A DNA stretch of 64,000 nt, taken from positions 3,534,001-3,598,000 of the forward strand of contig NZ_CP035042.1 in assembly GCF_009834345.1 (NCBI RefSeq). Direction: 5' to 3'. Made by a program: the position numbers and the translations under genes. Each line of letters begins with the position of its first letter. The first letter of the stretch is position 1. The DNA comes from Billgrantia tianxiuensis. GTDB lineage: Bacteria > Pseudomonadota > Gammaproteobacteria > Pseudomonadales > Halomonadaceae. Below are positions 40,586-50,071 of the stretch, piece after piece. Under the pieces are notes generated by a model. The model ran no database searches. It worked only from the letters and a program-made list of their open reading frames with translations, and had not been told where the DNA came from.

Positions 40586-43140
40586 ATGCCAACCGACAAC
40601 ATACCGTCAACAAACAAGAACACCCGCGGCGAAGCCGATGTGTACTCCCTGGCCATCGAAGGCATGAGCTGCGCCTCCTGCGTCGGCCGGGTCGAGAAGG
40701 CGATTCGCGGCGTGCCAGGGGTCGTCGACGCTTCCGTCAACTTGGCCACCCAGCGCGCCCAGGTGGCATTCGCTTCCGACCGGACAGACCTCGCCGGTGT
40801 CGTACAGGCGGTGGGCAGCGCCGGCTACCCTGCCGTTACCGATACCATCGAATTGACAGTCAAGGGCATGACCTGCGCCTCCTGCGTCGGCCGCGTGGAG
40901 CGCAAGCTCGCGGACTTACCCGGCGTGCTCGAGGCCAATGTCAACCTGGCCACGTCAACGGCGACCGTGAGAGTGGTCGCCGAGGCCGTGACCCCGCAGC
41001 GCCTGATCGAGGCCGTGCAGGCGGCGGGTTACGACGCCGAAGCCGCCAGCGACGCACCGGACCGCAGCGACCGCGAACGCGAGGCCCGCGAACGGGAAAT
41101 CGCCGAGCTGAAGCGCGCGGTCACCATCGCCGCGGTGTTCACCCTGCCCGTCTTCGTACTGGACATGGGCTCGCACTTCATCCCCATGCTGCATCACTGG
41201 CTGCACATGAGCGTGGGCCAGCAGAACCTGTTCTACCTGTTCTTCGCTTTGGCCTCGGTGGTGCAGTTCGGTCCCGGTCTGCGCTTCTACCAGAAAGGCT
41301 GGCCCGCCCTGATGCGCGGCGGCCCCGACATGAACTCGCTGGTGATGCTGGGTACCACCGCGGCCTGGGGCTATTCGGTGGTGGCGACCTTCCTGCCCCA
41401 GGTGCTGCCGGCCGGCACGGTGAACGTCTACTTCGAAGCCTCAGCGGTAATCATTACGCTGATCCTCGTCGGCCGCTATTTCGAAGCGATTGCCAAGGGG
41501 CGCACCAGCGAGGCAATCAAGGCGCTGATGAAGCTCCAGGCCAAGACCGCCCGCGTGGTCCGCGATGGCGAGGAAATGGAAATCGGCATCGACGAGGTGC
41601 GCCAAGGCGATAGCGTGCTGGTGCGGCCCGGCGAGAAGATCCCGGTGGACGGCCAGGTCATTGACGGTAGCTCCTTCGTCGACGAGTCGATGATTACCGG
41701 CGAACCCGTGCCGGTACGCAAGGAAGCCGGCGCGGACGTGGTCGGCGGCACCATCAACAAGGTAGGCAGCTTCACCTTCCGCGCCACCAAAGTCGGCGCC
41801 GACACCCTGCTTGCCCAGATCGTACGCATGGTCGAGCAGGCCCAGGGCTCGAAGCTGCCCATCCAGGCCATGGTCGACAAGGTCACCAACTACTTCGTAC
41901 CGGCGGTGATCGTCGCGGCCCTGGCCACCATCGGCGTCTGGCTGATCTTCGGCCCCGCCCCGGCGCTGACCTTCGCCCTGGTCAACGGCGTGGCAGTGCT
42001 CATCATTGCCTGCCCCTGCGCCATGGGCCTAGCCACCCCCACCTCGATCATGGTGGGTACCGGCAAGGCGGCGAAGATGGGCGTGCTGTTCCGCAAGGGC
42101 GAAGCCCTGCAGTCGCTGCGTGACGCCAAGGTAATAGCGCTGGACAAAACCGGCACCCTGACCAAGGGCCGACCCGAACTCACCGACCTGGTCGTGGCCG
42201 ATGGCTTCGACGAGGCCGATACCCTGCGCCTGGTAGCTTCCGTCGAGCGACAGTCGGAACACCCCATCGCCGAGGCGATCGTCAACGCGGCCAAGGCCCG
42301 CGGGCTGGAAACCGCCACCATCCAGGGCTTCGAGGCCATCCCCGGCTTCGGGTCGCAGCCCGGGTCGATGGGCACCGGGTGGACGTCGGTGCCGACCGCT
42401 ACATGCGCAAACTGGGCCTGGACGTGGAAGCCTTTACCCAGACCGCACACCGGCTCGCCGACGAGGGCAAGTCACCGCTCTATGCGGCCATTGATGGCCG
42501 CCTGGCCGTGATCATCGCCGTCGCCGACCCCATCAAGGAGTCCACGCCGGCCGCCATCCGCGCGCTGCACGCCGAAGGCCTGCAGGTCGCGATGATCACC
42601 GGCGACAACCGGCGCACCGCCGAAGCCATTGCCCGCCGCCTTGGTATCGACAAGGTGGTGGCCGAAGTGCTGCCCGACGGCAAGGTGGATGCGGTGAAGC
42701 GCCTGCAGGCAGATGGTGACTTGGTGGCCTTCGTGGGCGACGGAATCAACGATGCCCCGGCGCTGGCCCAGGCCGACGTGGGGATCGCCATCGGTACCGG
42801 TACCGACATTGCCATCGAGTCGGCCGAGGTGGTGCTGATGTCCGGCGACCTGCGCAACGTGCCCAATGCCATTGCACTGTCGCGGGCCACCATCCGCAAC
42901 ATCAAGCAGAACCTCTTCTGGGCCTTCGCCTACAACACCGTGCTGATCCCGGTGGCCGCCGGCGTGCTGTTTCCCGCCTTCGGAATCCTGCTTTCGCCGA
43001 TCTTCGCCGCCGTGGCCATGGCCGCCTCGAGCATCTGTGTCCTCACCAATGCGCTGCGCCTCAAGGGCTTCCGGCCGCCGATCGCGATCGCAGCGGATGA
43101 GGCCGCGGCACCGGGCCGCCAGGTCCCACAAGCCGCCTAA
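40586..43140 (+). pseudogene. copA: Cu(I)-translocating P1B-type ATPase CopA, frameshifted
   Basis: CopA exports Cu(I) across the inner membrane. Two N-terminal HMA domains carry GMSCASC (26-32) and GMTCASC (94-100). Then come eight TMs, TGEP actuator loop, CPC in TM6 (476-478), DKTGT with Asp520, HP motif (SEHPIAEA) and [11 protein letters not shown]. The frame is broken at 42350-42352: GGCTTCGGGTCGCA needs one more G to read [18 protein letters not shown]. The remainder then continues to 43140. AGAGGAGGTGACC precedes ATG 40586. Restored length is about 851 aa. Confidence 0.93.
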
Positions 43141-43202
43141 ATGCCTGCCTGACGACATGCCTCCCAAACAGGAGGCGCACACCCAGCTCGGAGAACAAGA
43201 AG

Positions 43203-44297
43203 ATGAGCCACGACGTTCAGATCACCACTGCCGGCCAGACCATCACCGTGGAGGATGGCGACACCCTTCTCGATGCCGCCATGGCAGCAGGCATCGATTA
43301 TCCCCATAGCTGCCGCGCCGGCCGTTGCGGCGCCTGCAAGACGCGGCTGGTGGAGGGTGAGGTCGATCTGCTCCCCCACACGCGCTTCTCGCTGACCGAC
43401 GAGGAGCGCGACGCCGGCCTGATACTCGCCTGCCGCGCCCTGCCCCGCCGCGACTGCACCGTCGCCTGGCTACTCGATGACGACGCGCGAGCCGCCCACC
43501 CGGTGCGCAAGGTAGAGGGTACCGTGGTAGCGCTCGACGACCTCACCCACGACATCAAGCGGGTCCAACTGCGCCTGGAAGGCGACGGACACCTTGCCTT
43601 CACCGCCGGCCAGTACGCCCAGGTAACCTTCCCCGGCTGCCCGACCCGCGAGTACTCCATGGCCAATCGCCCGGACGAACCCATACTCGAGTTTCACGTG
43701 CGCCATGTCCCGGGCGGTACTACCAGCACTCATGTGGCCAGCAGGTTGACGGTAGGCGACCGGGTGGCAGTGGAGGGGCCTTTCGGCAGCTCATACCTGC
43801 GCGAGCGCCATGCCGGCCCCATCGTCGCGGTGGCCGGCGGTTCCGGTCTGGCGCCGGTGAAGTCGATCCTCGAAACGGCGCTGGCCGCCGGCATGCGTCA
43901 GCCTATACACCTCTATATCGGCGTCCGCGACGAGCGTGACGTCTACCTGGAAGCCCACTTCCAGGACCTGGCCGCACGTCACGCCAACCTGCAGGTCAAT
44001 ATCGTGCTGTCAGAGCCCACCGGTTCCACCGAGCGCGCCACCGGTCTGGTCACCGAGTTCATGGCGGCGAACGAGGACGGGTTGACCAGCTACCGCGCCT
44101 ACCTGGCCGGCCCGCCCCCTATGGTGGAAGCGGCTACCGAACTGCTTGCGGCCCGCGGTGTGCCGGCGGACCACATCCATGCCGATGCCTTCTATACCTC
44201 GGCCGACCGCGAGCCCACCGCAGTCACGCCGGAAGAACAAGCCGCCCAGAGTGACGCCAACGCTGCCTGCTCCTGCTGCCAATCGACGGCCTCCTAG
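43203..44297 (+). CDS. [2Fe-2S] ferredoxin-FAD-NAD(P)H reductase (oxygenase-reductase type)
   Basis: The 364-aa electron-transfer flavoprotein has an N-terminal plant-type ferredoxin (Cys37, 42, 45, 77), FAD domain with REYSMAN, and NAD(P) domain with AVAGGSGLAPVKSILE and the terminal YLAGPPPMVEA. This is the order of toluene/phenol/methane monooxygenase reductases and CDP-6-deoxy-glucoseen reductase. No oxygenase is nearby. The gene is 62 nt after copA and probably copper-induced with it. The C-terminus is extended by a Cys-rich tail (ACSCCQS) absent from typical family members. Confidence 0.88.
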   Translation: MSHDVQITTAGQTITVEDGDTLLDAAMAAGIDYPHSCRAGRCGACKTRLVEGEVDLLPHTRFSLTDEERDAGLILACRALPRRDCTVAWLLDDDARAAHPVRKVEGTVVALDDLTHDIKRVQLRLEGDGHLAFTAGQYAQVTFPGCPTREYSMANRPDEPILEFHVRHVPGGTTSTHVASRLTVGDRVAVEGPFGSSYLRERHAGPIVAVAGGSGLAPVKSILETALAAGMRQPIHLYIGVRDERDVYLEAHFQDLAARHANLQVNIVLSEPTGSTERATGLVTEFMAANEDGLTSYRAYLAGPPPMVEAATELLAARGVPADHIHADAFYTSADREPTAVTPEEQAAQSDANAACSCCQSTAS

Positions 44298-44680
44298 CCC
44301 AGATACTATCTGTCGCTTGAGATCGGCTTGCCGTGTGGGCAGGCCGGTCCGTCATGGCGGCACAAGCCATGACCCAACGACTTGAACTCATGAGCCTTGG
44401 GCCGTGGCCACGACTGCATTTCCAAAAGTTGACCGGACTGGAAACCCTGAGCAACAAGTTACCCGAACGGACGCTTATATATGCCGCGAGCACCCCAAAA
44501 AGCGACGTTTCTTGCGGTTTCCCCCCCATGCATCGAAACCATCTGTTTGCACCTACATGGTGTAATGGGTTTACGGCGCAAAGTGAATGAACCCAATTCG
44601 TGAGGCAATGCCTCCAGGATACTGCTTACTACGCCGAAGGGCTTTTCTTTCACCATCGAAAAAAACAGGAAACCCAACTC
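44298..44680. other. Gene-free spacer between reductase and haloacid dehalogenase genes
   Basis: This 383-bp region is lower in GC than its flanks, with stretches such as CTTATATATG and AAAAAACAGG. TTGACC at about 44427 could be a -35 for the downstream gene, but no convincing -10 at 16-18 bp is seen. No conserved hairpin or coding frame is supported. Confidence 0.4.
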
Positions 44681-45352
44681 ATGAGCACATTCAAGCCGAA
44701 GTACATCACCTTCGATTGCTATGGCACGATGACCAACTTCCAGATGGGCCCGTCGGCGCGCAGGATCTTCGCGGATCGCATCAGCCCGGCGCAGATGGAT
44801 GCTTTCGTCGAGGATTTCAGGGTCTATCGCCTCGACGAGGTCCTGGGCGACTGGAAGCCGTTCAAAGACGTCGTTCGCAACTCGGTCGAGCGCACTTGCC
44901 GCAAGTGGAAGCTCGAGTTCCGCGAGGAGGAGGCACTGGAGATCTACCACTCCGTACCGACCTGGGGCCCGCACCCGGACGTGCCGGAAGGTCTGCTCAA
45001 GGTCGCCCATGAAATTCCGCTGGTGATCCTGTCCAACGCCGACAACGATCAGATCTACCGGAATGTCGAAAAGCTCGGCGCCCCGTTCGCCCATGTCTTC
45101 ACCGCAGAGCAGGCCCGTGCCTACAAGCCGCGCCTCCAGGCCTTCGAATACATGTTCGACCAGCTCGGCTGCTCACCGGCAGAGTGCATGCACGTCTCCA
45201 GCAGCTTCCGCTACGATCTCATGTCCGCCTCCGACTTGGGCTACGGCGCGCGCGTTCTGGTCAACCGCAACCATGAACCGAACCTGATGCCGAACTACGC
45301 CACACACGAGATCAAGGACATGGGCGGCCTGGCCGCTCTGGTGGGCCTCTAA
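44681..45352 (+). CDS. Haloacid dehalogenase type II-like HAD hydrolase
   Basis: The 223-aa HAD protein has motif I FDCYGTMTNF (Asp nucleophile), LVILSNADNDQIYRN (motif II), KPRLQAFEYM (motif III Lys) and SSSFRYDLMSASDLGYGA (motif IV). DCYGT and HVSSSFRYD are as in L-2-haloacid dehalogenases. Several such proteins in amino-acid catabolic clusters act on other substrates, so dehalogenation is not assured. ATG 44681 has AGGAAAC upstream. It is monocistronic with a strong terminator. Confidence 0.85.
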   Translation: MSTFKPKYITFDCYGTMTNFQMGPSARRIFADRISPAQMDAFVEDFRVYRLDEVLGDWKPFKDVVRNSVERTCRKWKLEFREEEALEIYHSVPTWGPHPDVPEGLLKVAHEIPLVILSNADNDQIYRNVEKLGAPFAHVFTAEQARAYKPRLQAFEYMFDQLGCSPAECMHVSSSFRYDLMSASDLGYGARVLVNRNHEPNLMPNYATHEIKDMGGLAALVGL

Positions 45353-45375
45353 AGTACGAAGCCTCCCTCCTCGAT

Positions 45376-45414
45376 GCGGCCCCGCGCTTCGCCCACGGCG
45401 AAGCGCAGGGCCGC
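45376..45414 (+). terminator. Rho-independent terminator after the HAD gene
   Basis: GCGGCCCCGCGCTTCGCC and GGCGAAGCGCAGGGCCGC form an 18-bp stem with one G-U wobble and a 3-nt loop. GGTCTGTTTTG follows, about 24 nt after the stop codon. Confidence 0.85.
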
Positions 45415-45628
45415 GGTCTGTTTTGCACCGAACCTACCGAAGGTCTCACTGCCCCTTGCCTCTTGCCACTTTTGCCCGGCCTTCCCCGTTCACTCGCCAT
45501 GCGACCGATCGATGGCGTTCGGCAGCGCCTCGCCGATGCATGTTATGGCGCAGCACCCGCGCGTCCGTATCGGGCTGGGTCACGCTCGCGATGCGAGGCG
45601 TCAGAAATATGGGGGATTCGCCCCACAT

Positions 45629-45675
45629 GGGTGTGGGGCGAGGGGTGTGAGTGGGTGTGGGGCGAGGGGTGTGAG
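45629..45675. repeat. 24-bp tandem duplication in the intergenic region
   Basis: Two exact 23-nt G-rich units beginning GGGTGTGGGGCGAGGGG are spaced at period 24 (45629-45651 and 45653-45675). They are between the convergent HAD and dehydratase-fusion genes. The surrounding gap 45353-45758 otherwise contains only two hairpins. Confidence 0.85.
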
Positions 45676-45682
45676 ATGTGCG

Positions 45683-45705
45683 TAGGCCCGTATAGAACGG
45701 GCCTA
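45683..45705 (-). terminator. Stem-loop downstream of the dehydratase/cyclodeaminase gene
   Basis: TAGGCCCGT and ACGGGCCTA form a perfect 9-bp stem around ATAGA, 54 nt after the stop of the leftward operon's last gene. There is no T-tract. A termination or mRNA 3'-end stabilising role is inferred. Confidence 0.5.
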
Positions 45706-45758
45706 GCCCCATCGACTTTCAGATAGAGCCCAGGGCAGCCGGAACGCCCCAAGACCTC

Positions 45759-47762
45759 TTATTTGAAGAACTCGTAGGGCGTACCGAGCCCCTTGTCGAG
45801 GGCCGCCTCGTACAGCATGGCAACCGTCACGGTGTCTTGAATGGCCATGCCGACCGAATCGAAGATCGTTATCTCTTCCTGGCTTTCGCGACCGGCCTTT
45901 TTCCCCAGCAGGATCTCGCCGATTTCCGCATGAATCTCTTCCGGCGTGATGATGCCCTCATTAACGGCATGCTGGGTATCGCCGTACTTGATACAGAGCT
46001 CGACAGCGTCGTTGACCACCTTGGCCTCTTTGAATATGTCGGCGCCAAGCTCCTGCTTGCCCGGCATGTCGGAGCCAATGGCCACGATATGGGTGCCAGG
46101 CTTCAGCCACGCCTTCTGGACAATCGGTCCCCTGTGGGCGCGGGTGGTAGTGACGACGACGTCAGCGGCGCGAACCGCCTCCTCCGCGGTTTCGCACTTG
46201 CGGATGTCGAGGCCCGTTTCCGCGGACATTTCCCGAACGTACTCATCGAGTGCTCCCGGAGAGGCATTCCACACCACGACTTCGGAAAAATCCCTCACCC
46301 GGATAATGGCTCTAAGCTGTCTGCGCGCCTGATTGCCCGCACCGATGATACAAAGCGTCTTCGCATCCTCACGTGCCAGGTATTTTACCGATATGGCACC
46401 CGCGGCAGCGGTACGGCAGCCGGTGATCCAGGTGCCGTCCATGACGCACCTGAGAGCACCTGTGCTGGCCTCGAACAGCATCACGGTATTCATGCCTGTC
46501 GGCAGGCCCAACTCAGGATTTCCCTTGTATCCACCGGCGGAGGACTTGATGGTGATATACCCCCCAGCAAGATCGAGGCCACCCTTGAAATCGATGCACG
46601 CATGTGAACCAGGGAGCTCTATGCTCATGAAATCCGGCTGAACAACTTTCCCGCTATTAAATGCTTTATAGCCGTTTTCCACGGCTTCGAGTACGGCATC
46701 CAGGTCGATGAGCGATCCCACTTCATCCTTGTTCAGCAGCAGAGTCTTCATGTTCGAACCTTTTAAAGTTTCGTTAAAAAATGCCCGCCACACGCTCCCC
46801 TTGAGGAGCCTGCCGATCATGTCTATGCCCCAGTTACCGGAGGTAAGGACCACACAGACCTTTTCATCCGCGCGAGTCGTCACGACACCAGACTGCAAGG
46901 CGGCGATTCCTACACAGGCTGATGGCTCTGCCACGAGCTTGGCATCGTTTGCCACCATCCTTACCGCCTCCTCGATGGCTTCTTCCGAGACGATGACGAT
47001 CTCATCCACATACTTCTCGATAATCGGGTAGGTGTTGTTGCCAGGCCAATCGCAGGCAAGGCCGTCGGCTAGGGTCTGCTTCACTGTCGCCTTGGTTCGC
47101 TCGCCGTTTTGGCGGCTCAAATAGTAAGGGCAGCACGCTTCGGCCTGAACGCCGATCACCCTTATGGCAGGATTGGTCTCTTTGATGGCGGTGGAAATAC
47201 CCGAGATGAGCCCGCCGCCCCCGATGGGGACGAGCACGGTTTCCACATCCGCCAGATCCTCCAGGATCTCGAGTGCAATCGTGCCTTGGCCAGCCATGAC
47301 GTCGAAGTCTTCATAGTTGTGCACTATGGTATAGCCGTGCTCCTCGACCTCGGCATGAACCTTTTTCCAACGCTCTGTATAGGCACGGTCCCACAGGATC
47401 ACCTCCGCACCCATCGATCTGGCATTGTTGACCTTTAGCTTGGGCGTGTCTTCCGGAACGATGACGGTCGCATGAATGCCGAGCACTTTTCCTGCATAAG
47501 CGCATGCCTGACCATGGTTACCCGATGAGCTGGTGATGATTCCCTTGTCCCGTTCGGCCTGCGTCAAGGACAGTATCTTGCTCAACGCCCCCCTGATCTT
47601 GAACGCACCTGTCACTTGGAGCATTTCGGGCTTGACGTAGACCTGACAGCCCAAAGCCCCATCCATCTTGATTTCTCTGAGTAGCGGAGTACGGCAAATA
47701 TAAGGCCGGATACGCACAGCCGCTTTTTTTATGTCCTCGAGCGTTACCGCTGTCTTTTCCAC
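45759..47762 (-). CDS. Fused threonine dehydratase-like (EutB/BhcB type) and ornithine cyclodeaminase-like (EutC/BhcD type) protein
   Basis: The single 667-aa frame has two complete enzymes. Residues 1-320 are a fold-type II PLP lyase: PLP Lys56 in VTGAFKIRGAL, SSSGNHGQACAYAGK, PIGGGGLISG, SGNWG. Residues 338-667 are an ornithine-cyclodeaminase/mu-crystallin dehydrogenase with IIGAGNQARRQLRAI and VVVTTTRAHRGPIV. The start is GTG 47762 with AAGGGGAT. At the junction, Met338 (46751) has its own AAAGG upstream. Paired unfused proteins (EutB/EutC in hydroxyectoine use, BhcB/BhcD in the beta-hydroxyaspartate cycle) convert hydroxyaspartate via iminosuccinate to aspartate. That reaction is inferred here. 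Confidence 0.85.
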   Translation of the reverse strand: MEKTAVTLEDIKKAAVRIRPYICRTPLLREIKMDGALGCQVYVKPEMLQVTGAFKIRGALSKILSLTQAERDKGIITSSSGNHGQACAYAGKVLGIHATVIVPEDTPKLKVNNARSMGAEVILWDRAYTERWKKVHAEVEEHGYTIVHNYEDFDVMAGQGTIALEILEDLADVETVLVPIGGGGLISGISTAIKETNPAIRVIGVQAEACCPYYLSRQNGERTKATVKQTLADGLACDWPGNNTYPIIEKYVDEIVIVSEEAIEEAVRMVANDAKLVAEPSACVGIAALQSGVVTTRADEKVCVVLTSGNWGIDMIGRLLKGSVWRAFFNETLKGSNMKTLLLNKDEVGSLIDLDAVLEAVENGYKAFNSGKVVQPDFMSIELPGSHACIDFKGGLDLAGGYITIKSSAGGYKGNPELGLPTGMNTVMLFEASTGALRCVMDGTWITGCRTAAAGAISVKYLAREDAKTLCIIGAGNQARRQLRAIIRVRDFSEVVVWNASPGALDEYVREMSAETGLDIRKCETAEEAVRAADVVVTTTRAHRGPIVQKAWLKPGTHIVAIGSDMPGKQELGADIFKEAKVVNDAVELCIKYGDTQHAVNEGIITPEEIHAEIGEILLGKKAGRESQEEITIFDSVGMAIQDTVTVAMLYEAALDKGLGTPYEFFK

Positions 47763-47789
47763 GACTATCCCCTTGAGTTGCCGCCAGCT

Positions 47790-48182
47790 TCACTGACCTG
47801 CGGACTGTGTATATCGCGTTCTGTACTGACGTGGCGTCATCCCACAGAGACGCTTGAAATGCCTCGCCAGGTGGCTCTGGTCGAAGAAGCCGATCTCGCT
47901 GGCGATCTCCGTCGGCCGCAGCCCCTGCTCCATCATCGTTTGAGCTTGCCGGACCCGTACCTGACAGACGTAGCGATAGGGGGAAATGCCGAATCGCTTC
48001 CGGAACCGCTTGGCCAGGCTGAAACGTGTCATGCCGACGAGCTCGGCCAGATCGTTGAGATTGATCGGCTCGCAGAAGTGCTCATCGATGTACTGCTTGG
48101 CCGTTGCCATCGCCACGGCCGTTTCGTCAGGGTCAGGCTCGCCCGCCTGCCACATCGGAGGGATGCCGCTCTTGTCGTTCAT
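47790..48182 (-). CDS. AraC-family regulator, DNA-binding domain only
   Basis: The 130-aa protein is essentially two helix-turn-helix motifs (INLNDLAELVGMTRFSLAKRFRKRFGISPYRYV and RPTEIASEIGFFDQSHLARHFKRLCGMTPRQYR). There is no N-terminal ligand domain, so a direct inducer is not obvious. ATG 48182 has TAGGGAG upstream (GTG 48191 is an alternative). It lies between the ABC ATPase and the fused enzyme gene in the leftward operon, and is the best local candidate to recognise the GGCAAGA-N3-TCCTAGT motif. Confidence 0.88.
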   Translation of the reverse strand: MNDKSGIPPMWQAGEPDPDETAVAMATAKQYIDEHFCEPINLNDLAELVGMTRFSLAKRFRKRFGISPYRYVCQVRVRQAQTMMEQGLRPTEIASEIGFFDQSHLARHFKRLCGMTPRQYRTRYTQSAGQ

Positions 48183-48246
48183 GTTCCACACTCCCTACGC
48201 CGGCACCACCGCAAGCCCGGTGCTACCGGCATGACAGAATGCAACG

Positions 48247-50070
48247 TCAGTTGCTGGCCGCCATGGCGGGCACAGGCTCGTCGAGCTTCCGCAGTTCGAT
48301 ATCGCTGTGGTGACATAGGATCTCGTTGCCCTTGTCGAGCCACACCCGCGGTGGCGAGACCTTGTTGCACTTGCCGTCGATCCTGACCGAACAGCGCGAC
48401 AGGAACGGACAGAGTTGCGTCGACGAGGCCGGCGGGTCGATCTGCGGCAGTGCACCGCGCCCCGCCCGGGTCTCCTCGAGCCAGCCCTGGTGCATCTCCG
48501 GCACCGATTCGATCAGCAGATGGGTGTACGGATGATACGGCGGTGCCTGGAACGTCGAGCGTCCCCCCTGCTCCACCTTGTTGCCGGCATACATCACTAC
48601 CACCTCGTCGCAGATCTCCCGCACCGTGCTGATGTCGTGGCTGATGAAGAGGTAGGTAACGTTCAGCTCCCGCTGCAGTTCCGCCATGAGTTCGAGGATC
48701 GCGGCGCCGACCACCGTATCCAGGGCCGAGGTGACTTCGTCGCAGAGGATCAGATCCGGCTCGGCCGCCAGCGCGCGCGCTAGGTTGATGCGCTGCTTCT
48801 GGCCACCGGACAGCTCACTTGGGCGTCGCTTCGCCAGACTCGCCGGCAGTTGCACCAGCTCCAGCAGCTCGGCCACTCGGCGGCGGCGCTGCGCGCTGCG
48901 CATGCCGTGGTAGAAACGCAGGGGGCGCGCCAGGATCTCTTCGATGGTGTGCTGCGGATTCAGCGCCGTATCGGCATTCTGGAACACGTACTGGACGCGC
49001 CGGAACTCATCCCGCGTACGTCCCGACAACGACCTGCTGAGCGGGTGGCCATCCAGCAGGATCTGCCCGGCCGACGGCTCCACCAGGCCGGCAATGGCCC
49101 GCGCCACGGTGGTCTTGCCCGACCCGGATTCACCGATGATTCCGACCGTTGCTCCGCGACGAACCTTCAGGTCGATATTTTGCACGACCCGCTTGCTGCC
49201 ATAGCAGATCTCGAGATCGCGCACCTCGAGCAGCAGATCCTCATCGATACCGGCGGATGCCGGCACCGCTTCAGCCGTGTGCTCCGCCGGCTTCATCGCC
49301 GCCAGGAGGCTGCGGGTATAAGGATGCTCGGGTTCCACCAGGATCTGCTCGGTGCGGCTGTTCTCCTGGATCTCGCCGTTGCGCAGCACCACGATGCGGT
49401 CGGCCATCTGCGCCACCACCGCCAGGTCGTGCGAGACGTATACCGCCGTGGTATCGAGGTCGCGCACCACCTTCTTGAACGCCCGCAACACCTCGATCTG
49501 AGTGGTGACGTCCAGCGCGGTGGTCGGCTCGTCGAGGATGACCAGCGCCGGATCGGTGATCAGCGCCATCGCCGCCATCAGCCGCTGCAGTTGTCCACCC
49601 GACACCTGATGCGGATAGCGTGCGCCGATGTTCTCGGGGTCCGGCAGCGCCAGCGCCCGGAACAACTCGACCGCCTTGGCCTGCGCCTCTCGCCGCGACA
49701 GCACGCCATGGATCAGCGCACTCTCGATCACCTGCTCCATGATGGTCTTGGCGGGGTTGAACGCTGCCGCCGCACTTTGGGCGATATAGGCCACGGTGCG
49801 TCCACGCAGCTTCGCCAGCTCGCCATCCGACAGCTTCAGCACGTCGACGTCACCGATGCGCACCGAGCCCCCGACGATACGACAGCCGGCGCGGGCATAG
49901 CCCATCAACGCCAGGGCGATGGTAGTCTTGCCGGAGCCGGACTCACCGATCAGCGCCAGCACCTCGCCCTTCTTCAGAGTGAAATCGGCACCGTGCACGA
50001 TCGGTACATCGACGCCGGCATCGTTACGCGCTGCTACGCGCAGCCCGCTGACCTTGACGATATCGTTCAT
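48247..50070 (-). CDS. ABC transporter double ATP-binding protein (fused DppD-DppF type)
   Basis: The 607-aa protein contains two complete ATPase domains, each with Walker A GESGSGKTT, a signature (VSGGQLQRL in the first, LSGGQKQRI in the second) and Walker B ([23 protein letters not shown]). H-loops are YVSHD and FISHD. A single C-terminal oligopeptide-type Cys region follows (LCPFLSRCSVRIDGKC...ILCHH). ATG 50070 is 2 nt after the permease stop. It powers the two adjacent permeases. Confidence 0.93.
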   Translation of the reverse strand: MNDIVKVSGLRVAARNDAGVDVPIVHGADFTLKKGEVLALIGESGSGKTTIALALMGYARAGCRIVGGSVRIGDVDVLKLSDGELAKLRGRTVAYIAQSAAAAFNPAKTIMEQVIESALIHGVLSRREAQAKAVELFRALALPDPENIGARYPHQVSGGQLQRLMAAMALITDPALVILDEPTTALDVTTQIEVLRAFKKVVRDLDTTAVYVSHDLAVVAQMADRIVVLRNGEIQENSRTEQILVEPEHPYTRSLLAAMKPAEHTAEAVPASAGIDEDLLLEVRDLEICYGSKRVVQNIDLKVRRGATVGIIGESGSGKTTVARAIAGLVEPSAGQILLDGHPLSRSLSGRTRDEFRRVQYVFQNADTALNPQHTIEEILARPLRFYHGMRSAQRRRRVAELLELVQLPASLAKRRPSELSGGQKQRINLARALAAEPDLILCDEVTSALDTVVGAAILELMAELQRELNVTYLFISHDISTVREICDEVVVMYAGNKVEQGGRSTFQAPPYHPYTHLLIESVPEMHQGWLEETRAGRGALPQIDPPASSTQLCPFLSRCSVRIDGKCNKVSPPRVWLDKGNEILCHHSDIELRKLDEPVPAMAASN

Positions 50071-50071
50071 C

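Noticed and set aside
45376..45705. tRNA or small RNA gene in the HAD/dehydratase gap
   Set aside because: The hairpins fit terminators. No cloverleaf, T-loop (GGTTCRA) or promoter for an independent RNA was found.
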